This document shows, in pieces, positions 17,463 through 26,440 of a stretch of 64,000 nucleotides of DNA. The DNA comes from Bosea sp. Tri-49 (GTDB lineage Bacteria > Pseudomonadota > Alphaproteobacteria > Rhizobiales > Beijerinckiaceae). The first letter of the stretch is position 1. The number at the start of each line of letters is the position of its first letter. A program made the position numbers and the translations under genes. The DNA lies in NCBI RefSeq assembly GCF_003952665.1, contig NZ_CP017946.1, forward strand, positions 5,351,001 to 5,415,000. Direction: 5' to 3'. The notes beneath the pieces are model-generated. The model saw nothing but the letters and a program-made list of their open reading frames with translations. It had not been told where the DNA came from and did no database searches.

Positions 17463-18752
17463 ATGGACAGGCGTGAATTCATTGGTGGCAGTGCGGCCCT
17501 CGCTGGCTCGCTTGCCGTGGCAGGGCCCGCTTTCGCCCAATCCGCCGAGATTTCCTTCTTCTTTCCGGTCGCCGTGGGCGGGCCGATCACCAAGCTGATC
17601 GATGCCTATGCCGCCGGCTTCGAGAAGGAAAACCCGACCATCAAGGTCAAGCCGATCTATGCCGGCACCTATCAGGAGACGATCGTCAAGGCGTTGACTG
17701 CGCACAAGAGCGGCACGCCGCCGGTGCTCTCGGTGCTGCTCTCGACCGACATGTTCACGCTGATCGACGAGGAAGCGATCGTTCCCTTCGATCCCTTCAT
17801 CAAGACCGAGGACGACAAGAAGTGGCTGTCGAGTTTCTTCCCCGGCTTCATGGCCAACAGCCAGACCGGCGGCAAAACCTGGGGCATCCCGTTCCAGCGC
17901 TCCACGGTGGTGCTCTACTGGAACAAGGAGTTGTTCAAGGAAGCCGGGCTCGATCCCGAGAAGCCGCCGACGACCTGGGCCGAGCAGCTTGAATTCGCGC
18001 AGAAGCTGACCAAGCGTGACGCCGCCGGCAACACCAGCCAATGGGGCATCCAGATCCCGTCTTCGGGCTTCCCGTACTGGCTCTTCCAGGGGCTGACGAC
18101 GCAGGCCGGCGCTATCCTCGCCAATGCGGCCGGTGACAAGACCGACTATGCCAATCCCGGGGTCGTCGAGGCGCTGCAGTACTGGGTCGACCTTTCGCAG
18201 AAGCACAAGGTCCATCCGCCGGGCATCGTCGAATGGGGCACCACGCCGCGCGACTTCTTCGAGAAGAAGGTCGCGATGATGTGGACCACCACCGGCAACC
18301 TGACCAATGTCCGCACCAACGCAAAATTCCCCTTTGGCGTCGCCGTGCTGCCTGCCAGCAAGAAGCCAGGCAGCCCGACTGGCGGCGGCAATTTCTACCT
18401 TTCCAAGAAGGCGAGCCCGGCCGAGCAGGAAGCGGCGTTCAAGTTCGTGCGCTGGATCACCACGCCGGAGCGGGCGGCGCAGTGGAGCGCCGATACCGGC
18501 TATGTCGCAGTGACGCCGGCGGCCTACGAGACCGAGGCGATGAAGAAATACGTCGCCGACTTCCCGCAGGCCCTCGTCGCGCGCGATCAGCTGCCGACCG
18601 CCGTCGCCGAGCTCTCGACCCATGAGAACCAGCGCGTCACCAAGGCGCTGAACGACGGCCTGCAGGCGGCGCTGACCGGCACGAAGCAGCCGCAGAAGGC
18701 GATGGAGGACGCGCAGGTCGAGGCCGAGCGCATCCTGAAGTCCTATCGCTGA
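17463..18752 (+). CDS. UgpB-like substrate-binding protein (glycerol-3-phosphate / phosphodiester family)
   Basis: 429 residues with a twin-arginine-like signal (MDRREFIGGSAALAGSLAVA, cleavage before QSAEI). The mature part follows E. coli UgpB closely in layout: IPFQRSTVVLYWNKELFKEA, then TTGNLTNVR in the position of the UgpB ASSGSLANIR loop, and WSADTGYVAVTPAAYE. This makes it a periplasmic receptor for glycerol 3-phosphate, glycerophosphodiesters or a related polyol phosphate. AGGGGAGAAATGAGAT precedes the ATG. Two phosphoesterase-type genes at the end of the operon support a phosphorylated ligand. Confidence 0.9.
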   Translation: MDRREFIGGSAALAGSLAVAGPAFAQSAEISFFFPVAVGGPITKLIDAYAAGFEKENPTIKVKPIYAGTYQETIVKALTAHKSGTPPVLSVLLSTDMFTLIDEEAIVPFDPFIKTEDDKKWLSSFFPGFMANSQTGGKTWGIPFQRSTVVLYWNKELFKEAGLDPEKPPTTWAEQLEFAQKLTKRDAAGNTSQWGIQIPSSGFPYWLFQGLTTQAGAILANAAGDKTDYANPGVVEALQYWVDLSQKHKVHPPGIVEWGTTPRDFFEKKVAMMWTTTGNLTNVRTNAKFPFGVAVLPASKKPGSPTGGGNFYLSKKASPAEQEAAFKFVRWITTPERAAQWSADTGYVAVTPAAYETEAMKKYVADFPQALVARDQLPTAVAELSTHENQRVTKALNDGLQAALTGTKQPQKAMEDAQVEAERILKSYR

Positions 18753-18756
18753 GCCG

Positions 18757-19635
18757 ATGAACAACCGCGCGACCGCGACGATCCATGGCTGGCTGCTCCT
18801 GCTGCCGGCCATGGCGTGCCTAGCCCTGTTCACGCACTGGCCCGCGGTCGCGAGCTTCATCGACAGCTTCATGTCGACCCCGCGGGCGCGCCGTCCGGCG
18901 CGCTTCGTCGGGCTCGACAATTACGAGCAGATGCTGGCCGACCCGATCTTCTGGAAGGCGATGGCGAACAATCTCTGGTTCGCCATGGGCACGATCCCGA
19001 CCTCAATCGCGCTGGCCTTGCTGATGGCGGTCTGGGTCAACGACAGGATCGCCGGCCGGACTCTGGTCCGGATGGCCTATTTCACCCCTACCATTCTGCC
19101 GATGATCGCGGTCGCCAATATCTGGCTGTTCTTCTTCACTCCGCAATACGGCCTGCTCGAGCAGATCGTTGGCGCCTTCGGCGGGCGCTCGACCAACTGG
19201 CTGGGTTCGCAGGATACGGCGCTCTATGCCGTCACCATCGTCGCGATCTGGAAGGAAGCCGGCTTCTTCATGATCTTCTATCTCGCGGCGCTGCAGGCGA
19301 TCCCGCCTAGCCTGGGCGAGGCGGCGGCGATCGAGGGCGCCTCGCGCTGGACGTTCTTCCGGCGCGTGCAGTTCCCGCTGCTGATGCCGACGACGCTGTT
19401 CGTACTGATCAATGCGGTGATCAACGCCTTCCGCATGGTCGACCATATCTTCGTGATGACGCGCGGCGGCCCGGACAATGCGACGACGCTGCTCTTGTTC
19501 TACATCTACCAGGTCGGCTTCGGATTTTGGGACACTGCCTATGCGGCGGCCTTGACCTGCGTCCTGCTGGCGCTGCTCGCGCTCGTCGCGTTCGTCCAGT
19601 ATGGCTGGCTCGAACGCAGGACGCATTATCAATGA
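18757..19635 (+). CDS. ABC transporter permease, UgpA type
   Basis: 292 residues with six hydrophobic helices and the permease EAA-type loop around EAAAIEGASRWTFFRRVQFP, which docks to the ATPase. It starts 4 bases after the binding-protein stop codon and its own stop overlaps the next start in an ATGA junction, so translation is coupled. Together with the following gene it forms the membrane channel of the importer. Confidence 0.92.
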   Translation: MNNRATATIHGWLLLLPAMACLALFTHWPAVASFIDSFMSTPRARRPARFVGLDNYEQMLADPIFWKAMANNLWFAMGTIPTSIALALLMAVWVNDRIAGRTLVRMAYFTPTILPMIAVANIWLFFFTPQYGLLEQIVGAFGGRSTNWLGSQDTALYAVTIVAIWKEAGFFMIFYLAALQAIPPSLGEAAAIEGASRWTFFRRVQFPLLMPTTLFVLINAVINAFRMVDHIFVMTRGGPDNATTLLLFYIYQVGFGFWDTAYAAALTCVLLALLALVAFVQYGWLERRTHYQ

Positions 19636-20498
19636 GCGCTGCGCCTCGACCGCAGCCGATGGCCGCGACCCGTCCTGATCCTTACGCGCCGAAGGGCCTG
19701 GCGCTGACGCTCGAATCCCTGGGGGCGATCCTGCTCGCTTTGATCTGGGTGCTGCCCTTAGCCTATGCGATCTGGGCGGCGATCCATCCGGCCGAGTACA
19801 CCACCCGTTTCGAACTGACCGCCCCGCTCACACTGGACAACTTCACCCGCGCCTGGGCGGCCGCACCCTTCGCGCGCTATTTCCTCAACACCTTCATCCT
19901 CGTCACTATGATCCTCGCCTTCCAGCTCATGCTGGGGACGCTCGCGGCCTATGCGCTGGCGCGGCAGGATTTCTGGGGCCGCGACATCGCCTTCGCGCTG
20001 ATCCTGGCGCAGTTGATGATCATGCCCGACGCGCTGATCGTCGAGAACTACCGCACCCTCGCCAGGGTCAACCTGATCGACACGATCCCGGCGATCGCCT
20101 TGCCCTATATCGCCTCGGCCTTCGGCATCTTCCTGCTGCGGCAGACCTTCAAGACCGTGCCGAAGGAGCTCGACGACGCGGCTCGTGTCGAGGGCGCCAG
20201 TCCGCTGCAGGTGCTGATGCAGGTCTATGTGCCGCTCGCCAAGCCGACCTATATCGCCTACGGGCTGGTCTCGGTGAGTTATCACTGGAACAACTTCCTC
20301 TGGCCGCTGCTGGTCACCAATTCGGTGGAGTCGCGGCCGTTGACGGTCGGCCTGCAGGTGTTCTCGTCGAGCGACCAGGGCATCGACTGGGCGGTGATCT
20401 GCGCCGCGACGCTGATGACCTCGGCGCCGCTGCTGGTCGGCTTCCTGCTGTTCCAGCGTCAGTTCGTGCAGAGTTTCATGCGCGCAGGAATCAAGTGA
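19632..20498 (+). CDS. ABC transporter permease, UgpE type
   Basis: 288 residues, six helices. The loop DDAARVEGASPLQVLMQVYV (EAA motif) and YHWNNFLWPLLVTNS are typical of UgpE/MalG-like permeases. ATG 19632 overlaps the previous stop codon (ATGA), so this start is preferred over the longer open frame beginning at 19527. It is followed by one base and then the phosphoesterase gene. Confidence 0.92.
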   Translation: MSAAPRPQPMAATRPDPYAPKGLALTLESLGAILLALIWVLPLAYAIWAAIHPAEYTTRFELTAPLTLDNFTRAWAAAPFARYFLNTFILVTMILAFQLMLGTLAAYALARQDFWGRDIAFALILAQLMIMPDALIVENYRTLARVNLIDTIPAIALPYIASAFGIFLLRQTFKTVPKELDDAARVEGASPLQVLMQVYVPLAKPTYIAYGLVSVSYHWNNFLWPLLVTNSVESRPLTVGLQVFSSSDQGIDWAVICAATLMTSAPLLVGFLLFQRQFVQSFMRAGIK

Positions 20499-20499
20499 G

Positions 20500-21342
20500 A
20501 TGAAGCTGATCACCTGGAACATCCAGTGGGCTCGCGGCATGGACGACCGCGTCGATCCGGCGCGCGTCGTCGCCCACGCCCGGCAGATGGCGGATTTCGA
20601 CGTGCTCTGCCTGCAGGAGGTCGCCGACAACTTCCCCGAGCTCGACTTCAACGACGATGCCGACCAGTTCGCCCGCTTCGCCGAGCTGCTGCCGGGCTTC
20701 ACCGCGATCGAGGGCATCGGCGTCGATGTCGCCGACGGCAAGGGCGGCCGCCAGCGCTTCGGCAACCTGCTGCTGACGCGCTATCCGGTTGCGCAGGCGC
20801 TGCGCCATCTCCTGCCCTGGGAGGCCGCGGAGACCCGCAACATGCCGCGCATGCTGATCGAAGCGATGGCGCTGACGCCGCTCGGCCCGGTCAGGCTGAT
20901 GACGACGCATCTCGAATACTCGTCATCGACGCTGCGCGCTGCGCAGGTCGAGGGCATCCGCGAAGCGCACCGCATGGCGCTGGCCCGCCATGCCACGCCA
21001 CGCTCGGCCGGGCCGCATACCTACCGGATGACGCCGAGCTCGCCGAGCGCGGTGCTGACCGGCGACTTCAACATGCGGCCGGACGATCCGGTGCTGGCGC
21101 GGCTGCTGGCGCCCTTCGGTGGCGGCGAGCCGCCACTGGTCGATCTCTGGGCCGCGGTGAAGGGCGAGGTTCCGCACCCGCCGACCGCCAATCTGTTCGA
21201 CCAGACCTATGGGCAGCCTGGCTGCCTCGACTATGTACTGGCGACGCCCGATCTCGCCGCCCGGGCCCGCAGCATCGCCTGCGACGTCGAGACCAAGGTT
21301 TCCGACCACCAGCCGATTCTTGTCGAGTTCGATCTCGGCTGA
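20500..21342 (+). CDS. Endonuclease/exonuclease/phosphatase (EEP) family phosphoesterase
   Basis: 280 residues, no signal peptide. The EEP metal and catalytic motifs are all present: TWNIQWARG near the start (Asn), LQEV (metal-binding Glu), TTHLEYSS (catalytic His region), GDFNMRP (Asp/Asn) and SDHQPI near the end (catalytic His). The family includes nucleases, sphingomyelinases and inositol-polyphosphate 5-phosphatases. It is the fifth gene of a UgpCBAE-like operon with a one-base gap after the permease gene, so cleavage of an imported phosphodiester or phosphomonoester in the cytoplasm is the likeliest role. Confidence 0.85.
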   Translation: MKLITWNIQWARGMDDRVDPARVVAHARQMADFDVLCLQEVADNFPELDFNDDADQFARFAELLPGFTAIEGIGVDVADGKGGRQRFGNLLLTRYPVAQALRHLLPWEAAETRNMPRMLIEAMALTPLGPVRLMTTHLEYSSSTLRAAQVEGIREAHRMALARHATPRSAGPHTYRMTPSSPSAVLTGDFNMRPDDPVLARLLAPFGGGEPPLVDLWAAVKGEVPHPPTANLFDQTYGQPGCLDYVLATPDLAARARSIACDVETKVSDHQPILVEFDLG

Positions 21343-21374
21343 TCGAAGCCCACTACCTTGCCGACTGGACCACG

Positions 21375-22205
21375 ATGATCTTCACCCGCCAGGACCATGA
21401 GAGGCTCGCCGGCATCCTCGCAGAGGCGGGCCGGCGCGAGGTCATGCCGCGCTTCCGCAATCTGGGCGAAGGCGAGATCCGCGAGAAGCGCTCGGCGACC
21501 GATCTGGTCACCGAGGCCGACGAAGCGGCGGAGCGCTTCATCGGCGCCGAGCTCGCTCGCGCCTTTCCGGGCGCGGTGCTGATCGGCGAGGAGGCGGCCG
21601 CTGCCGACCCGGCCCTGATCGAGCGGCTTGGCGACGCCGAGCTCGCCTTCGTCATCGACCCGATCGACGGCACCCTGAACTATGCCTCCGACCTGCCGCT
21701 CTTTGCGGTGATGGCGGCGGCGGTCGTCAAGGGCGAGGTCGTCGCCGCGGTGATCCATGATCCCGTCGTCGCCGACAGCGCCATGGCGCTGCGCGGCGAA
21801 GGCGCCTGGCTCGCCGGTGACGGTATCAGCCGCGACCTGCGGGTGGCGCCGGCGGCGGCTCCGCGCGAGATGACCGGCATGATGAGCTGGCAGTATTTCC
21901 CGGAGCCGCTGCGCAGCACGCTGCCCGGACGCACGCCAGCCTTCGCCAACGTCTGCTCGCTGCGCTGCTGCGGCCATGAATACCGGCTCGCCGCCGCCGG
22001 CAACGGCCATTTCCTGCTTTATGGCCGGCTCAACCCCTGGGATCATGCGCCGGGCTCGCTGATCCATGCCGAAGCCGGCGGCCATGTCCGCATGCTGGAC
22101 GGCCAGTCCTATCGGCCGGCGCAGCCGACGCTCGGCCTGCTCTGCGCGCCCGATGCGCAGAGCTGGCTGGAAATCCGCACAATCCTCTTGGGTGAGACCG
22201 CCTAG
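21375..22205 (+). CDS. Inositol monophosphatase family protein
   Basis: 276 residues. The Mg-dependent lithium-sensitive phosphatase motifs are clear: GEEA (71-74), DPIDGTLNY (95-103) and WDHAPGSLIHAEAGG (222-236). The family hydrolyses inositol phosphates, histidinol phosphate or PAP. ATG 21375 follows the EEP gene by 32 bases; the frame is open much further upstream, but that part overlaps the EEP gene and is not coding. As the last gene of the transporter operon it probably removes phosphate from the product of the EEP enzyme. Its end overlaps the convergent oxidase gene by four bases. Confidence 0.88.
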   Translation: MIFTRQDHERLAGILAEAGRREVMPRFRNLGEGEIREKRSATDLVTEADEAAERFIGAELARAFPGAVLIGEEAAAADPALIERLGDAELAFVIDPIDGTLNYASDLPLFAVMAAAVVKGEVVAAVIHDPVVADSAMALRGEGAWLAGDGISRDLRVAPAAAPREMTGMMSWQYFPEPLRSTLPGRTPAFANVCSLRCCGHEYRLAAAGNGHFLLYGRLNPWDHAPGSLIHAEAGGHVRMLDGQSYRPAQPTLGLLCAPDAQSWLEIRTILLGETA

Positions 22206-23530
22206 ATCTCCTGCGCGTCCAGCCTGCGGTAGAGCGGCAAGGCCAGCGGCGCGATCCGGCGGATCAGGCCCTGGAAGGGCTGCGGCTTCGGCGTCGAGAG
22301 TGGCAGGCCTAAAGTCTCGAGAGCCACGCCCTGCGTCGCCTTGGCCAGCTCGCGGCCGAGCGAGATCGACAGCGCGACGGCCCGGCCATTGCAGCCGACC
22401 CAGCCAAAACCGTTCGGTCCGAGCTGGTGGATGCGCGGATAGCCCGGCACCTGCGGCTGCAGCAGATTGTCGGGGGTCATCCCGACATAACCGGACCAGA
22501 CATAGTCGAACTCGACATCGCCGAGCTGCGGCCAGAGCCGCTTCAGCCGCGCCGCGACCGTCGGGCGCAGATTGGCACCGCCGGCGCCGGGCAAGATCGC
22601 GGCGCCGCCGGTGACCAGGCGATTGCGCGCGTCCCAGCGGGCGAAATAGAGCTCGCGATGGGTATCCGACATCGCCTGCCGACCGGGGATCACGGTCTTG
22701 GCGATGTTGTCGCTGACCGGCTTGGTCGCCATCTGCCAGGACAGGACCGGGATGACCTCATTGGCGATCTCCGGGGCCAGATTGGGCTCGAACTCGCCGG
22801 TATAGGCATTGGTCGCCAGCACGAGCGCGCGGGCGGTCACCGAGCCCTTCGCCGTCGTCACCAGCCAGCGGCCGTTCTGATGCACCATGCTCACCGCCGG
22901 CGAGCGCGCATGGATGGTCGCGCCGAGCTTGAGCGCGACCTCGGCGAGGCCGCGGGTCAAGGCGAGCGGGTTGATGTGTCCGCCGGTGCGGTTCCAGAAG
23001 CCGCCGAACCAGGCGTCCGAGCCCAGCATTTCCGCTGCACCGGCACGATCGAGCAGTTCGACCGGCGCCCCGATCGCCGACCATTCCCGGACGCGCTTCT
23101 CGGCGAGCTTGAAGCGTCCCGGCGAATGCACCGGCTGGACCCAGCCGGCCTGCTCGGCTTCGGCCGGGATTTCGTATTTCTGCACGAGGTCGAAGAGATA
23201 TTGCGCGGCGTCGCGCAGCACGGCGTTGAAGCGCTCGCCGGCCTCGCCATGCCGGGCGGTCATCGCCGAGGGATCATGGCCGGCGAGCGTCGGGATGACC
23301 TGGCCGTTATTGCGCCCCGAAGCGCCCCAGCCCGGCTCGGCCGCTTCCAGGATGGTGACGTCGACCCCGCTCTCGCGCAGATGGATCGCGGTCGACAGCC
23401 CGGTGAAGCCGGCGCCGATCACCACGACGTCACTCTCGACCGCGCCTTCCAGCGTCCCGAGCACAGGGCCGGGCTGAGCCGTCGCAGCCCAAAGCGAGGG
23501 TGGCCAGGCGACGGGGGAGGGGGCAGTCAT
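22202..23530 (-). CDS. FAD-dependent oxidoreductase, gamma-glutamylputrescine oxidase (PuuB)-like
   Basis: 442 residues of the DAO family. The FAD-binding motif VVIGAGFTGLSTAIHL lies near residues 36-51, followed by GWGASGRNNGQV, which is the PuuB-type flavin loop. Further matches to E. coli PuuB are GGHINPLALTRGLAE and the final WVGCNGRAVALS region. Such enzymes oxidise primary or secondary amines to aldehyde or imine with hydrogen peroxide release. The neighbouring divergent genes are a glyoxalase-like protein and a peptide-type ABC importer; the amine substrate is not known. Confidence 0.85.
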   Translation of the reverse strand: MTAPSPVAWPPSLWAATAQPGPVLGTLEGAVESDVVVIGAGFTGLSTAIHLRESGVDVTILEAAEPGWGASGRNNGQVIPTLAGHDPSAMTARHGEAGERFNAVLRDAAQYLFDLVQKYEIPAEAEQAGWVQPVHSPGRFKLAEKRVREWSAIGAPVELLDRAGAAEMLGSDAWFGGFWNRTGGHINPLALTRGLAEVALKLGATIHARSPAVSMVHQNGRWLVTTAKGSVTARALVLATNAYTGEFEPNLAPEIANEVIPVLSWQMATKPVSDNIAKTVIPGRQAMSDTHRELYFARWDARNRLVTGGAAILPGAGGANLRPTVAARLKRLWPQLGDVEFDYVWSGYVGMTPDNLLQPQVPGYPRIHQLGPNGFGWVGCNGRAVALSISLGRELAKATQGVALETLGLPLSTPKPQPFQGLIRRIAPLALPLYRRLDAQEI

Positions 23531-23857
23531 CGGCGGCGTCTTTCGGCTGGATGCGGGTGAGGCAGGACCCGCGTGACGGGCGCTGCCTTATCCTTGCCGC
23601 CATGTCCGCCGTGCTGCAAGCAGGCCGTTCCCGGCTGTTCATCCATCGGAGAATAGTTTTCTATATTTTTTGGTTGAAACGAATGGATTCTACCAAATTT
23701 CGGCTTCTTCTCTCGTCTCCTTGAAAATTCTATTCTCTCGACGCTATGTCTCCCGCGCAGCGGGGGCTGCCGGAAACGTCATCTCGAAACGGTTGCGCCC
23801 TAACTTCCGTTCGGATGAACTCTCCCTTCCGTTGGGTTCTGGTCACAAGGGGGCGTC
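23531..23857. promoter_or_regulatory. Divergent promoter region with AT-rich core
   Basis: 327 bases without a gene. The part from 23640 to 23760 is strikingly AT-rich for this genome and contains TTTGGT (23669-23674) and its complement ACCAAA (23692-23697), a possible regulator site. AAGGGGGCGTC before 23858 is the ribosome site of the next gene. No RNA gene or repeat is recognised. Confidence 0.5.
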
Positions 23858-24709
23858 ATGCCGCTCAAGCACATTCTCGGTCTCGATCATGTCGTGGTGA
23901 CGGTTCGCGATCTCGACGCCTCGGCCCGGCAATGGCAGAGCCTCGGCTTCACTGTCTCGCCGCGCGGCACGCACTCGGCCATTCTCGGCAGCGGCAACTA
24001 TACGATCATGTTCGGCGACGATTATGTCGAGCTGCTCGGCATCCTCGCCGAGACCGAGCACAACAAGCCGACCCGCGACTTCCTCCGGGAACGCGAGGGC
24101 ATCGAGCGGGCCGCCTTCACCACCGATGACGCAGCCGCCGGTGCGGCCGAACTCAAGAGCCGCGGCCTCGAGCCGCTTGGCCCTGTCCATTTCGGCCGTC
24201 CGGTCGACCTGCCCAATGGCGGCAAGGGCGAGGCCAAGTTCAACGTCTTCCGCTGGCCGCTCGACGAGAACCCCGGCAGCCTGCGTATCTTCGCCTGCCA
24301 GCATTTGACCCGCGAGACGGTCTGGATTCCCGAGCTGCAGAGCCATGCCAATGGCGCGAGCCGTATCATCCGCATCGAGGTGCTCGCCGATGATCCGAAG
24401 GCCGCGGCCGAGCATCTGAGCCGGCTGATAGACGAGCCAGTCAAGCAGCAGGATGATGGCTGGCTGGTGCCCTCCGGCGGCAACCGCGCTGACTTCCTGT
24501 TCTACGATGCCGCTGGCCTCGCCCGGCGCTACCCGGATGCGGTGCGGGTCGGCGCCGGACCAGCCGGAGCGGTTGCGATCGTGCTGGCGAGCACCGATCT
24601 CGATGGCGCCGCCAAGGCTTTCGGTCCTGTCGGCGTCCGCCATGGTGCGGTGCTCAGCGTTCCCGCCGCCTCGGCCAATGGCCTGATCGTGAGCTTCCTG
24701 CCGCAATAG
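23858..24709 (+). CDS. VOC family glyoxalase-like protein
   Basis: 283 residues beginning MPLKHILGLDHVVVTVRDLD, a typical first beta strand with a metal-ligand histidine. The SVAL-type continuation and length (two VOC modules in one chain) match the glyoxalase-like domain group seen beside ABC importers and amine oxidases. The ADDPKAAAEHLSRLI segment near residue 170 is characteristic. It probably acts on a small carbonyl or peroxide intermediate. It precedes the ABC importer by 98 bases and may share its promoter. Confidence 0.8.
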   Translation: MPLKHILGLDHVVVTVRDLDASARQWQSLGFTVSPRGTHSAILGSGNYTIMFGDDYVELLGILAETEHNKPTRDFLREREGIERAAFTTDDAAAGAAELKSRGLEPLGPVHFGRPVDLPNGGKGEAKFNVFRWPLDENPGSLRIFACQHLTRETVWIPELQSHANGASRIIRIEVLADDPKAAAEHLSRLIDEPVKQQDDGWLVPSGGNRADFLFYDAAGLARRYPDAVRVGAGPAGAVAIVLASTDLDGAAKAFGPVGVRHGAVLSVPAASANGLIVSFLPQ

Positions 24710-24807
24710 TGCGGCTTTCCCCTTTTCGAGAACGGCCACGTCGCATTGACGGGGCTTTGTGACGACCCCATCGTGCCTGATATGCACGCCGGCCCAGGAG
24801 ATCATCC

Positions 24808-26412
24808 ATGGATATGACCCGCCGCGCCGCGCTGATGACCAGCGCCGCTATCGCCTCCAGCGTGCTGTTCCCGATGCGCTCTTTCGGCCAGGAAACGCCG
24901 CGCAAGGGCGGCGTCTTCACCGTCCATTACGGCGCCGAGCAGCGCCAGCTCAACCCGAGCCTGCAGGCCTCGACCGGCGTCTACATCATCGGCGGCAAGA
25001 TCCAGGAGCAGCTGGTCGACCTCGACGCCAAGGGCCAGCCCGTCGGCGTGCTCGCCGAGAGCTGGGAGGCTGCGCCCGACGGCAAGACCATCACCTTCAA
25101 GCTCCGCCCCGGCGTGACCTGGCATGACGGCAAGCCCTTCACCTCCGCCGACGTGCAGTTCACGGCGATGGAGATGTGGAAGAAGATTCTGAACTACGGC
25201 ACCACGCTGCAACTCTTCCTCACCGCGGTCGACACGCCGGACCCGCTGACGGCGGTATTCCGCTATGAGCGCCCGATGCCCCTCAACCTCTTGCTGCGCG
25301 CCCTGCCGGACCTCGGCTATGTCTCGCCGCGCCATCTCTACGAGGGCAAGGGCGACATCCGCCAGAACCCGGTCAATCTCGCCCCGGTCGGCACCGGCCC
25401 GTTCAAGTTCGTCCAGTATGAGCGCGGCCAGCACGTCATCGCCGAGCGCAATCCGAACTACTGGCGCGCCAACGCGCCCTATCTCGACAGGATCGTCTGG
25501 CGCGTGGTCACCGACCGCGCCGCGGCGGCCGCCCAGATGGAAGCCGGGCAGATCCATTACAGTCCGTTCTCAGGCCTGACGATCTCGGACTCGGCCCGCC
25601 TCGGCAAGGATCCGCGCTTCATCGTCTCGACCAAGGGCAATGAGGGCAACGCCCGTACCAACACGATCGAGTTCAATTTCCGCCGCAAGGAGCTCGCCGA
25701 CATCCGCGTCAGGCGCGCCATCGCGCATGCGCTCGACATCCCGTTCTTCATCGAGAACTTCCTCGGTGATTTCGCCAAGCGCGGCACCGGGCCGATCCCC
25801 TCGGTTTCGACCGATTTCTATCCGGCCGACAACGGCCCGCAGTATCCGTTCGACAAGAAGCTCGCCGCGAAGCTGCTCGACGAGGCCGGCTTCAAGCCCG
25901 GCACTGGGGGAACGCGCTTCTCGCTGCGGCTCTTGCCTGCGCCCTGGGGTGAGGACATCACGCTCTTCGCCACCTTCATCCAGCAGTCGCTCGCCGACGT
26001 CGGCATCAAGGTCGAGATCGTTCGCACCGATGGCGGCGGCTATCTGAAGCAGGTCTATGACGACCACGCCTTCGACCTCGCCACCGGCTGGCACCAGTAC
26101 CGCAACGACCCGGCCGTCTCGACCACGGTGTGGTACCGCTCCGGCCAGCCCAAGGGCGCACCCTGGACCAATCAGTGGGACTGGACCGATCCGACCATCG
26201 ACAAGCTCATCGACGATGCGGCGACCGAGGTCGATACGGCCAAGCGCAAGGCGCTCTATGGCGACTTCGTGCGGCGCGCCAACACCGAGCTGCCGATCTG
26301 GACGCCGATCGAGCAGATCTTCCTGACCGCGATCAGCGCCAAGGCCCGCAACCACTCCAACACGCCGCGTTGGGGTTCGTCCTCCTGGCACGATCTGTGG
26401 CTGGCGGAGTGA
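24808..26412 (+). CDS. ABC transporter substrate-binding protein, oligopeptide family (SBP_bac_5)
   Basis: 534 residues with a twin-arginine-like leader (MTRRAALMTSAAIAS; cleavage before QETPRKGG). Family landmarks are LAESWEAAPDGKTITFKLRP, VTWHDGKPFTSADV and VGTGPFKFVQYERGQ. It should bind a peptide, opine or similar cationic or amide ligand in the periplasm and pass it to the permeases encoded just downstream (28-base gap). The link to an amine oxidase and a glyoxalase-like protein hints at an opine- or amine-type substrate, which is only an inference. Confidence 0.92.
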   Translation: MDMTRRAALMTSAAIASSVLFPMRSFGQETPRKGGVFTVHYGAEQRQLNPSLQASTGVYIIGGKIQEQLVDLDAKGQPVGVLAESWEAAPDGKTITFKLRPGVTWHDGKPFTSADVQFTAMEMWKKILNYGTTLQLFLTAVDTPDPLTAVFRYERPMPLNLLLRALPDLGYVSPRHLYEGKGDIRQNPVNLAPVGTGPFKFVQYERGQHVIAERNPNYWRANAPYLDRIVWRVVTDRAAAAAQMEAGQIHYSPFSGLTISDSARLGKDPRFIVSTKGNEGNARTNTIEFNFRRKELADIRVRRAIAHALDIPFFIENFLGDFAKRGTGPIPSVSTDFYPADNGPQYPFDKKLAAKLLDEAGFKPGTGGTRFSLRLLPAPWGEDITLFATFIQQSLADVGIKVEIVRTDGGGYLKQVYDDHAFDLATGWHQYRNDPAVSTTVWYRSGQPKGAPWTNQWDWTDPTIDKLIDDAATEVDTAKRKALYGDFVRRANTELPIWTPIEQIFLTAISAKARNHSNTPRWGSSSWHDLWLAE

Positions 26413-26440
26413 CGATCTCGCCAACCTTGCCAGTGTTGCC

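Noticed and set aside
20526..22205. 559-residue fusion of phosphoesterase region with inositol-monophosphatase domain
   Set aside because: The first 280 residues are a frame-shifted reading of the EEP gene; ATG 21375 gives a normal-length enzyme.
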